NCBI GenBank assembly: GCA_044349155.1
Contig: JBIKRQ010000148.1
Location: forward strand, 1 to 14,523
DNA length: 14,523 nt
Reading direction: 5' to 3'
Source: VGSZ01 sp044349155
GTDB taxonomy: Bacteria > Myxococcota > UBA727 > VGSZ01
Numbering within the stretch: position 1 is the stretch's first letter; the number at the start of each line of letters is the position of its first letter. The position numbers and the translations under genes are program-made. Positions 5,695 through 12,672 of the stretch are shown in pieces. Below the pieces are notes generated by a model. That model was not told the origin of the DNA. It worked only from the letters and a program-made list of their open reading frames with translations, and ran no database searches.

Positions 5695-7097
5695 GCCCGC
5701 CACTGCCGCGCGCCCCCGATGGTCGTCAGTGGCCATGGCCGCTGATCATCGTCGCGATGATGATTCCGTGCATCGGCGTCATCAACCTCTACTCGGCGTC
5801 GCAGAACTTCATCGACCCGTCGATCTGGATGAAGCAGGTGGTGTGGGCGCTGGCTGGCATCGTCACGGCGTTTGTGCTCGCGCGCGTGAAGCCCACCACC
5901 CTCGAGATGACGGCGTGGCCCATCTACCTCGTCACGTGCGTGTTGCTGGTGCTCGTGTTGGCGATCGGCACGCCCATCAAGGGTGCACAGCGCTGGCTCG
6001 ATCTTGGGCCGTTCAACATGCAGCCGTCGGAGTTGGCGAAGTTGGCGATCATGCTCGTCGTCGCGCGCTACTTCGCGGGCTTCGAGATGCCCGGCGGCTA
6101 CACGTTGCTCGCGTTGCTGCGTCCGCTGAACCCAAGCCGTCCCATCGGCCTCGTGCTCTTTCAGCTCTACCGCATGTACGACCTGCGCAAGGACCTGGTG
6201 CGCGCCTTCAAGCGCGATGGACTTGTGCCGCCTGAGTTCAACAACGCGCTCGAAGCGGCACTCGCGCTGCCGAACCCCGGTGCCGAGGTCGTGAAGGAAC
6301 TCGCCGACGTCGACGAGGAATGGGTGCTGCCCGCTGTCATCGCGGTCGCTGCGGTGTGGCTCGTGCTCGCACTCGTCGTGCAGTTTCGTCGTGGCTGGCA
6401 CCACCGAGCGATCGTCGCGCCCATCGACATCGTGATCATTCCGTTTGTGTTGGTGCTCATCGAGCCCGACCTCGGCACGGCGTCGATCGTGTTGGGCATT
6501 GCGGCCACGCAGATCCTGTTTGCCGGTATGCGTTGGCGCGACCTCGTGATCAGTGCCTTCAGCGGTGTCGGGATGGCGTGGTACGCGTGGAACAATTTGC
6601 TCCATGACTACCAGCGTAAACGCGTGGAAACGTTCATCAATCCCGAGGCCGACATCCAGGGCTCTGGCTATCACGCGGCGCAATCGATCATCGCCGTGGG
6701 CAGTGGTCAGGTCACCGGCAAGGGCTGGTGCGAAGGCACGCAAACGCAGCTGTCGTTTCTGCCCGAGAACCACACCGACTTCGCCTTCTCGGTGTTGGCC
6801 GAGGAGTGGGGCTTTGTCGGCGTCACGGTGTTGTTGGCGTGCTTCTTCGTGCTCGTCGCGTTGATGTTGCGCTCGGCGTCGAAGGCCACCGATCGCTTCA
6901 GCGCCCTGCTCGCGGTGGGGGCCGCCGCCATGATCTTCTGGCACGCGTTCATCAACATCGGCATGGTGACTGGTGTGCTCCCCGTCGTCGGCGTGACGCT
7001 GCCGCTGGTGAGCTACGGTGGCAGCAGCATGATCACCAAGGTCATCGCCATCGGCTTCGCGGTCAACGCCACCGTACAGGCGCGCCGAACGCAGTAA
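5691..7097 (+). CDS. rodA: RodA, SEDS-family peptidoglycan glycosyltransferase with a ~100-residue insertion
   Basis: RodA polymerises lipid II into glycan strands at the cytoplasmic membrane, working with PBP2. Diagnostic motifs are Q111-P-S-E-L-A-K, E-P-D-L-G-T-A-S (usually QPDLGT), G-K-G-W-C-E-G-T-Q-T-Q, L-P-E-N-H-T-D363-F-A-F-S-V-L-A-E-E, where the Asp corresponds to the proposed catalytic residue, and V-T-L-P-L-V-S-Y-G-G-S-S near the end. The product has 468 residues; family members are generally about 370-400. The excess lies between A-R-Y-F-A-G (ending about 130) and I245-D-I-V-I-I-P. It holds a charged helical stretch and an extra hydrophobic segment (about 211-232). In known RodA structures this is a short cytoplasmic turn between two membrane helices. 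The start overlaps the mrdA stop; GGTGA lies four bases upstream. Confidence 0.96.
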   Translation: MSPPLPRAPDGRQWPWPLIIVAMMIPCIGVINLYSASQNFIDPSIWMKQVVWALAGIVTAFVLARVKPTTLEMTAWPIYLVTCVLLVLVLAIGTPIKGAQRWLDLGPFNMQPSELAKLAIMLVVARYFAGFEMPGGYTLLALLRPLNPSRPIGLVLFQLYRMYDLRKDLVRAFKRDGLVPPEFNNALEAALALPNPGAEVVKELADVDEEWVLPAVIAVAAVWLVLALVVQFRRGWHHRAIVAPIDIVIIPFVLVLIEPDLGTASIVLGIAATQILFAGMRWRDLVISAFSGVGMAWYAWNNLLHDYQRKRVETFINPEADIQGSGYHAAQSIIAVGSGQVTGKGWCEGTQTQLSFLPENHTDFAFSVLAEEWGFVGVTVLLACFFVLVALMLRSASKATDRFSALLAVGAAAMIFWHAFINIGMVTGVLPVVGVTLPLVSYGGSSMITKVIAIGFAVNATVQARRTQ

Positions 7098-7114
7098 GCA
7101 ACGCAGTCGCAGCC

Positions 7115-7119
7115 GGAGG
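7115..7119 (+). promoter_or_regulatory. Ribosome binding site for the JAMM protein gene
   Basis: GGAGG sits five bases before ATG 7125 and only two before the in-frame GTG 7122. Normal spacing favours the ATG. It lies 18 bases after the rodA stop. Confidence 0.65.
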
Positions 7120-7124
7120 TCGTG

Positions 7125-7928
7125 ATGAGCAACAAGCGCCCACTGCCAAACGACGAAGGCGCCATCGACGCCTACGCCCAGGGCCTCGTCGTCGACGTCG
7201 AGCGTCAGCAGCAGCACGAAGCACCGCACGAGATCGAGCAGCAAGCGGCGCGCAAGGGGGCGTTGTCGGCGGCTTCAACCACCACGCACGCCATCGCCAA
7301 CCGCGAGCGCACGCTGCACGGCTCGCGCGCGTTTTTCCGCCGCGCCGCCGAAGAACTCGTGGCGTCGACGCGCACGGGCCGCGAGCTGTCTGGTGTCTGC
7401 TACGTCAAGGAGGTCGACGGCCGCGTCGTGCTCGTCGGCCTCAAGCGCGAACAAAGCGGTCAGCCGGGCCGTGTCGCCGTCGATCCGACGTGGGGTTCGG
7501 TGCTGTGGCACACGCATCCGGGGCTGCGCGGCTCGCTCGCGGCGTTCTCCATCGAAGACCTCGAGGTCGCGCGGCAGTCGGGCAAGCCGTTGTTGGTCAT
7601 CGGCTTCGTTGGCTTCTCTCTCGACGTGCTGTCGACGTTGGCGATGCCGTTTGGCCTGAAGGCCGCCCTCGCGAGTGCGGGCATCAAGGGCCTGTTGGCC
7701 CTCGAGAAGTCGGGCAAGGTGCCCACCAAGCTCCTCGAACTCGGCGTGGGCGCACGTGTGTGTTGGCCATCGGGGCTCATTCAACCGGTGCTGCGCAAAA
7801 ACGCGGCCCCGTGGCAGGCCGCCGTCGACGACATGGGCTTTGCGCTCGATCGTGGCGTTGGTGCTGTCGAGCGCGCGGGCCAGCGCGTCCTGCGCGAGGT
7901 CATCGGGGCGTTTTCCGACCGTCGTTGA
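7125..7928 (+). CDS. Stand-alone JAMM/MPN (JAB) family metalloprotease-like protein
   Basis: The 267-residue protein has no secretion signal. Residues 1-60 are polar and Gln/His/Glu-rich. An MPN fold follows, with every JAMM zinc-site residue in order: E87 (R-E-L-S-G-V), H129-T-H131-P, S142-I-E-D145, that is Glu...HxH-x10-SxxD. JAMM enzymes are zinc isopeptidases or peptidases; bacterial relatives include RadC-like proteins and deubiquitinase-like Prok-JAB proteins of ubiquitin-like systems and phage tail assembly. After the motif there is a strand (L-L-V-I-G-F-V-G), then a hydrophobic, Gly/Ala-rich stretch (about 163-190) that might associate with membrane, and a helical C-terminus. No ubiquitin-like, E1 or E2 partner is adjacent. 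The gene starts 27 bases after rodA with a strong ribosome site, so co-transcription with the rod operon is likely. The substrate is unknown; a role in turnover of elongasome proteins is inference from position only. Confidence 0.85.
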   Translation: MSNKRPLPNDEGAIDAYAQGLVVDVERQQQHEAPHEIEQQAARKGALSAASTTTHAIANRERTLHGSRAFFRRAAEELVASTRTGRELSGVCYVKEVDGRVVLVGLKREQSGQPGRVAVDPTWGSVLWHTHPGLRGSLAAFSIEDLEVARQSGKPLLVIGFVGFSLDVLSTLAMPFGLKAALASAGIKGLLALEKSGKVPTKLLELGVGARVCWPSGLIQPVLRKNAAPWQAAVDDMGFALDRGVGAVERAGQRVLREVIGAFSDRR

Positions 7929-7978
7929 CGCGCATCCAACGCCTTTGCCGTCGAGCTGACCTGCCATAGGGTCCGCCC

Positions 7979-10900
7979 ATGTCGACCGTTTCCCGCATCG
8001 CCCTTGCGTTGGCCGTGACCGCTTCGTCGTCGTCGTTGGCTGCTGTTGGCCTCTCGCAGCGTGCCTCGGTGAGCGACCGCGGTTTCGACCAACTCAGCGA
8101 GCTGCGCCTGGTCCGCGGAGCGCAACCGCGTCGCGTGGTCCTCGACGTGCGCGCCGAGCCCAACGAACGCTGGTCGGTGTCGGTCGATGCTGCGTGGGCC
8201 AGCGTCACGCCAACAGCAGGCAGCGGCCCAGGCTCAGTGGTGTTGCGCTTCGACGGTGAAGCCCTCGCCGTCGAGGACGATCCTGTTGGTGCGGTCACCA
8301 TCCTTGGCGAGGCGGGCGGCGCATCGAACCGGCAAACGTTGCCGATGGCTGTCGACATCTACCCCGACGTGTTCGACGGCGAACTCGTCACGGGGTCTGA
8401 CGACGCCGCACTGCGCGAGTGGGCGCGCCACCCCGAGAACTGGCCGAAAGATGGCTTCGGCTCGTCGTGGGAAGCGTGGGGCTTTCTGCCCGACACGGTG
8501 AGCCATCCTGGTCAGGTGGGCGATGGCACGAGCGTTGATGTCGCCGAGCGCACGCCCTGCACCGACGACGTCACCACGGGCTGCACGCGCGCCGGCCAGG
8601 CGGGCCTCGTGGCGGGCATGAAGGCCGACCAGGGCTGGCTGCTCAGCACAGGCGACCCGACCGTCCTCATCAGCGTGCTCGATTCGGGCATGCGCTTCAG
8701 CGATCGCAACCTCGTCAACAAGCACTACCTCAACGCCAACGAACTCGTTGCGTGCCCGCCACCCGGTGCTGATGTCGCGGCCGCCAACCACTTCGTCGGC
8801 TTCGATGTCGACGGCGACGGCGTGTTCACCATCCGCGACTACGACGACGCGGTCTGGCTCGACGACGTGAACCTCAACGGCGTGCGCGATCCCCAGGACC
8901 TCATCTGGGCCGACAACGGCGAGGGGGCCTGCTCCGACACCGTCGACGACGATCGCAACGGCTACGTCGACGACATCTCGGGCTGGGACTTCTTTTGGAA
9001 CGACAACGATCCCAGCGACGACGCCGACTACGGACACGGCACGTCGGAGGCGAAGTGGTCGGCGGCCGAAATGCACGACGACAGCGGTCGCGGCGGCATC
9101 TGCCCACGCTGCATGGTGTTGAACGTGCGTGTCGGCGACAGCTTCATCGTCGACGTCAACCAGTTCGCCGAAGGCGCCGTCTTCGCCGTCGACAGCGGTG
9201 CCGACGTCATCCAGGAAGCGCTCGGCACCTTGAACAACACGCCGTTCGCGCAAGCCGCCATCGACTACGCCTACGCCCACAACGTGCCGGTGATTGCCTC
9301 GGCGGCCGACGAGCTCAGCTACCACCACAACCTCCCGGGCAGCCTTGAACACACGCTGGTGGTGCACGCGATTGTCCACGACGAAGCCGAGGCGCTGTCG
9401 TCGTCGACGTTCCTCAATTTCAACAACTGCACCAACTTCGGTGGCCACCTCTCGCTCTCCACGCCGGGCGAGGGCTGCTCCTCCGAGGCCACCGGCAACA
9501 CCGCGGGGCAGGTGGGCTTGCTGTTGTCGTATTTCGCGCAGGAGCGGGCACGCGCCGCGGGCACGTCGCGCGAGCCGTACTTCGCCGAACCACTCACAGC
9601 GGAAGAGGTCTACCAGGCGTTGGTGGCGTCGGCGGAAGACATCGACGTCGACGGTGCCGAGACCGACGCGTCTGCCGATGCGCTGCGCAAGTACCCGTCG
9701 AACGCCGGCTGGGACCTGCACTTCGGCTACGGCAGAAACGACGTGCGCGCGTCGCTTGAACTCGTGCGCGATCAACGCGTGCCGCCGGCGGCGAACATCT
9801 CGTCGCCACGGTGGTTTCAGGTCTACGACCCGCAGCACACACCCACCTTCGACGTCGCGGCCACTGTCGCGTCGCCGCGCTTGTCGGCGCTGCGCTGGGA
9901 GTTGTTGGCATCGCAAACCATCACCGGTGAGCTGCAACCGTTGGCCCAGGGCGATGACGGCGTCGACGACGACGTGCTCTTCACCGTCGACATCGCCCGC
10001 GACCTGCCGCAGATGTTCGCGCACGCTTCTGATGTGGCCACCGGCGACGCCGAGCAGTTTTCGGGCACGCTCGAGTTGCGCGTCTTTGGCACGAACCCCG
10101 CCGGTGACGACGTCGCGGGTGTGTTTCGCAAAACCTTCGGCGTGCGCGCCGACAGCACCGTGCTGCCCGGATTTCCCGTCAACCTCGGCGCGTCGGGTGA
10201 AAGCTCACCCAAGCTCACTGACCTCAACGTCGATGGGCGCGAAGAGATTGTGATCGCCACCGCCGATGGCCGCGTGCATGCGATTGCCGCCGACACCACC
10301 GAGCTGCCGGGCTTTCCGGTGTCGTTGTCGACGTTGTCGTCGCTCGATCCAGCGGTGTGTGCCGCCGCTCCGGCGAAGTGCCACCGCGGCAGCGCTGCCT
10401 ACTCGAGCACCGTTGCCGGCATCGCCCCTGACGACGTCAAAACCAGTGTGATTGCCACGATCGCTGTGGGTGACCTCGACGGAAACAAAGAGCCCTGCAG
10501 AGACATCGTTGCGGCGAGCATCGACGGCTTCATCTTCGCCATCGACTGCCATGGCGCAGTCCTCCCGGGCTTCCCCGTCACCATCGATCGCAGCACCACG
10601 CCCGACGGGCTCACGGGTGCACGTCGCTGCACCACCGACGACGGCGCTGCGGTGATTGGCTGTCGCGATGAGCAGCAACACGGCGAAAGCGGTGTGTTCA
10701 GCACGCCAATGCTCGTCGACCTCGACAGAAACGGCGACCTCGAGCTGGTCGTCGCCGGCCTCGATTCGCGGCTGTACGCGTGGCACCACACGGGTGAGCT
10801 CGTCGACGGTTGGCCCGTGCACCTCGACAACACCGCCATCGCGGCCTTCAACAACGACGGCACGCCCCACCGCCTCGTCGATCGCATCATCGCGTCGCCC

Positions 10901-11980
10901 ACGGTCGCCGATTTGTTTGGCGACGGCACACCATGGGTGGTGGTGAGCACCACCGAGCGCGTCGTCGGCAGCGGCGAGGTCTTCTTGTACGCGGTGCATC
11001 CCGAGGGCAACGCGCACGACGGCGGACCGTTTGCGCCCAACTGGCCGGCGACGGTGTCGGGCCTCATCTCGTTCGAGGTGCTGCCCTACGTCGGGCGCGG
11101 AAATCCGAACTCACCCGCAGCCGCCGACCTCGACGGCGACGGCGACGACGAAGTGGTCAGCGGCCCGTTGGGTGGTCTGTTTGTCGTCGACGGCAGCGGG
11201 CAGGCACTCGAGCCTGGCTTTGGCAGCTTGCGCGAGAGCTTTGGTCCGCGCTCCGACATGTCTGACTCGGGCGCATTGTCGGTGCTCAACAATCCAAGCA
11301 TCGGCGACCTCGACGGCGATGGCAGCCTCGACGTCGTCAACGGTGTCGCTGGCCTTGGCATGTTGGCGGTCGCTCAAGACATCGGCCACCGCGCGAACTT
11401 TGCGCACGGCGTGGGCGCGTGGCTCGGCAACGGCTTCTTCGTCGACGGGTTTCCGAAGAAGGCCGGCGACTACCAGTTCTTCATGAACTACGCGCTCGCC
11501 GACATCGACGGCGACGGCAAAGCCAACGTGGTCAGCGGCGACGGCGGCTACTTCGTGTGGGCCACCAACCCCGACGGCACGCAGGCGCCGGGCTTTCCGA
11601 AGTGGACGCAGGGCTGGCACATCAGCACGCCCGCGGTCGGCGACCTCAATGGCGACAGCCACATCGACGTCGTCGCCAGCACGCGCGAAGGCATGTTGTA
11701 CGCGTGGGCGTCAGCGGGGCACGTGGGCGGTCCGCCCGATGCATCGGTCGCTGCCATCCAGTGGGAATCGTTTCACCGCGACGATCAGAACACCGGCAAC
11801 GCGTCAGGCAAGTTCGCAGCGCTCAAGCCCTACGCCCGGCTGCGCGCTCCCGACGACGCCTGCGACGGCGGCTGCTGTTGCGACCAGGGCAGCACGAACC
11901 CGTCGTCGGTGGCAGGATTCGTCGGGCTGGTTACGCTGGCCTCACTGCGTCGTCGTCGGCGCGCAAAGGAGTTGACCTGA
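7979..11980 (+). CDS. Secreted subtilisin-like (S8) serine protease with FG-GAP repeats and MYXO-CTERM-like tail
   Basis: The 1333-residue exported protein starts with a signal peptide (about 1-22), preceded by AGGG seven bases before ATG. A BACON-like beta-domain follows (about 50-120, centred on W65-S-V-S-V-D-A-A-W). The peptidase S8 domain has D235-S-G, G-H353-G-T and S502 (in C-S-S-E-A-T-G, replacing G-T-S-x-A-x-P). The oxyanion position is A-A-D444 where A-G-N is usual. D235 to H353 is an unusually long gap and contains three EF-hand-like loops starting at D276, D296 and D323. After a beta-rich linker come eight FG-GAP/VCBS-type calcium motifs (near residues 748, 832, 914, 978, 1050, 1110, 1175, 1222), with recurring P-G-F-P between some, probably a beta-propeller. 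The C-terminus has C1295 and C1299-C1301, a hydrophobic segment and R-R-R-R-R, the MYXO-CTERM pattern for myxosortase processing and surface attachment. Activity is probable, not proven, given the altered motifs. The stop overlaps the next gene. Confidence 0.9.
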   Translation: MSTVSRIALALAVTASSSSLAAVGLSQRASVSDRGFDQLSELRLVRGAQPRRVVLDVRAEPNERWSVSVDAAWASVTPTAGSGPGSVVLRFDGEALAVEDDPVGAVTILGEAGGASNRQTLPMAVDIYPDVFDGELVTGSDDAALREWARHPENWPKDGFGSSWEAWGFLPDTVSHPGQVGDGTSVDVAERTPCTDDVTTGCTRAGQAGLVAGMKADQGWLLSTGDPTVLISVLDSGMRFSDRNLVNKHYLNANELVACPPPGADVAAANHFVGFDVDGDGVFTIRDYDDAVWLDDVNLNGVRDPQDLIWADNGEGACSDTVDDDRNGYVDDISGWDFFWNDNDPSDDADYGHGTSEAKWSAAEMHDDSGRGGICPRCMVLNVRVGDSFIVDVNQFAEGAVFAVDSGADVIQEALGTLNNTPFAQAAIDYAYAHNVPVIASAADELSYHHNLPGSLEHTLVVHAIVHDEAEALSSSTFLNFNNCTNFGGHLSLSTPGEGCSSEATGNTAGQVGLLLSYFAQERARAAGTSREPYFAEPLTAEEVYQALVASAEDIDVDGAETDASADALRKYPSNAGWDLHFGYGRNDVRASLELVRDQRVPPAANISSPRWFQVYDPQHTPTFDVAATVASPRLSALRWELLASQTITGELQPLAQGDDGVDDDVLFTVDIARDLPQMFAHASDVATGDAEQFSGTLELRVFGTNPAGDDVAGVFRKTFGVRADSTVLPGFPVNLGASGESSPKLTDLNVDGREEIVIATADGRVHAIAADTTELPGFPVSLSTLSSLDPAVCAAAPAKCHRGSAAYSSTVAGIAPDDVKTSVIATIAVGDLDGNKEPCRDIVAASIDGFIFAIDCHGAVLPGFPVTIDRSTTPDGLTGARRCTTDDGAAVIGCRDEQQHGESGVFSTPMLVDLDRNGDLELVVAGLDSRLYAWHHTGELVDGWPVHLDNTAIAAFNNDGTPHRLVDRIIASPTVADLFGDGTPWVVVSTTERVVGSGEVFLYAVHPEGNAHDGGPFAPNWPATVSGLISFEVLPYVGRGNPNSPAAADLDGDGDDEVVSGPLGGLFVVDGSGQALEPGFGSLRESFGPRSDMSDSGALSVLNNPSIGDLDGDGSLDVVNGVAGLGMLAVAQDIGHRANFAHGVGAWLGNGFFVDGFPKKAGDYQFFMNYALADIDGDGKANVVSGDGGYFVWATNPDGTQAPGFPKWTQGWHISTPAVGDLNGDSHIDVVASTREGMLYAWASAGHVGGPPDASVAAIQWESFHRDDQNTGNASGKFAALKPYARLRAPDDACDGGCCCDQGSTNPSSVAGFVGLVTLASLRRRRRAKELT
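11967..11971 (+). promoter_or_regulatory. Ribosome binding site deciding the lipoprotein start
   Basis: AGGAG lies eight bases before ATG 11980, inside the last codons of the protease gene. It fixes the start there and rejects the long upstream open extension reaching back to 11419. Confidence 0.7.
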
Positions 11981-12663
11981 TGCTCAAGAAGCTCAATCGA
12001 TTGGCGGGGCAGTTTCCCCGCCCGCCCCTCAGGAGACTCGCCTCGGCGACAAACCGCAAAGCCGGTTTCTGCTCGAGGCTCTCGTTGGCGGCTGGTGCGT
12101 TGGTGGTCTCGTCGTTGGGCGTGGGCTGCGGCGCCACCACCATCAAGGTCCCCGCCGACAGCGAAATCACCGTCCCCGGCGCCAACATCCTCGGCGGTAA
12201 CCCGCTCGTGGCCGACGACGTGTTTCCGGCGAGTGCGTTGTCTGAGGCCCTCGCGCAGTCGATCGCCCAGAGCATCGACACGAGCGGCTACGACAAAGAC
12301 GCCGTCGACAGCATCAAGCTCACGGCGATGTCGATGACGGTGACCGAGCCCGACGAGAACGGCCGCGCGGTGCGGGGGCTTGGCTTCATCGAAAGGCTCA
12401 CCATCTCGGTCGCTGCTGACGGCGTCGACCCCGTCGTCGTCGCCGAGAGTGCTGAGGGCGTGTTCGCGGGCAACCCTGGCCCCGCCAGCTACGACATGCC
12501 GCTCACCGATGCCGAGCTGAACCCGGCGTTTCAGGCCGGCGACAGCCTCGACATGACCGCTGAACTGGCGCCAGCCGAGCCGCCGAACTTCGAGACCGTC
12601 GTGAAGTTCAGCACCGAGCTCACGATCCAGATCAACGTCGCTGGAGCGCTCAACGGCACGTGA
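11980..12663 (+). CDS. Probable exported lipoprotein, unknown function
   Basis: The 227-residue product has an exceptionally long basic leader (about 1-34), a hydrophobic core (about 35-48, A-A-G-A-L-V-V-S-S-L), then G-V-G-C50-G-A. C50 is the likely lipidated residue, although Gly at -3 of the lipobox is non-standard. The mature part (about 177 residues) is acidic and beta-rich with phrases such as D-S-I-K-L-T-A-M-S-M-T-V-T and L-G-F-I-E-R-L-T-I-S-V-A-A-D-G, consistent with one or two immunoglobulin-like sandwiches. I do not recognise the family. It begins at the last base of the protease stop codon (TGATG) with its own ribosome site, so the two are co-translated; a role as surface partner or chaperone of the protease is inference. 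The leader is encoded by two hairpin-forming stretches, one resembling the mreB-mreC spacer element, so part of it may be an insertion. Confidence 0.75.
   Translation: MLKKLNRLAGQFPRPPLRRLASATNRKAGFCSRLSLAAGALVVSSLGVGCGATTIKVPADSEITVPGANILGGNPLVADDVFPASALSEALAQSIAQSIDTSGYDKDAVDSIKLTAMSMTVTEPDENGRAVRGLGFIERLTISVAADGVDPVVVAESAEGVFAGNPGPASYDMPLTDAELNPAFQAGDSLDMTAELAPAEPPNFETVVKFSTELTIQINVAGALNGT
12003..12022. repeat. 7-bp GC inverted repeat in the lipoprotein leader
   Basis: GGCGGGG (12003-12009) and CCCCGCC (12016-12022) pair perfectly around CAGTTT. Only 23 bases after the start codon, this strong GC hairpin could impede translation initiation or elongation. It stands just before the dispersed repeat at 12040. 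Confidence 0.45.
12040..12081 (+). repeat. Stem-loop element within the lipoprotein gene, copy 2 of a dispersed repeat
   Basis: GCCTCG (12040-12045) pairs with CGAGGC (12074-12079). Inside, AAACCG (12051-12056) pairs with CGGTTT (12063-12068) around CAAAGC, giving a two-part hairpin. It matches 1659-1699 in 33 of 42 aligned columns with one gap. The element is 42 bases, exactly 14 codons (residues 21-34), so it keeps the frame and fills the part of the leader that looks surplus. Confidence 0.5.
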
Positions 12664-12672
12664 GGGGGGCAG

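Noticed and set aside
5532..7244. 570-residue antisense open frame over rodA
   Set aside because: It is a His/Asp/Arg-rich shadow of rodA with no plausible start signal.
7929..7978. Promoter or terminator between the JAMM gene and the protease
   Set aside because: The 50-base gap shows only a ribosome site (AGGG); I found no hairpin with T-run and no convincing promoter, so whether the protease belongs to the rod transcript is undecided.
8234..10024. 596-residue antisense open frame over the protease gene
   Set aside because: It mirrors the codon pattern of the strong + strand gene, is Val/Arg/His/Asp-rich and shows no recognisable domain.
10160..11720. FG-GAP coding repeats as possible tandem DNA repeats
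   Set aside because: The similarity is at protein motif level (D-x-D-x-D-G), with irregular spacing and no long DNA identity.
11419..11979. Upstream extension of the lipoprotein frame into the protease gene
   Set aside because: The extension is Arg-rich antiframe of the FG-GAP repeats; a strong ribosome site marks ATG 11980.
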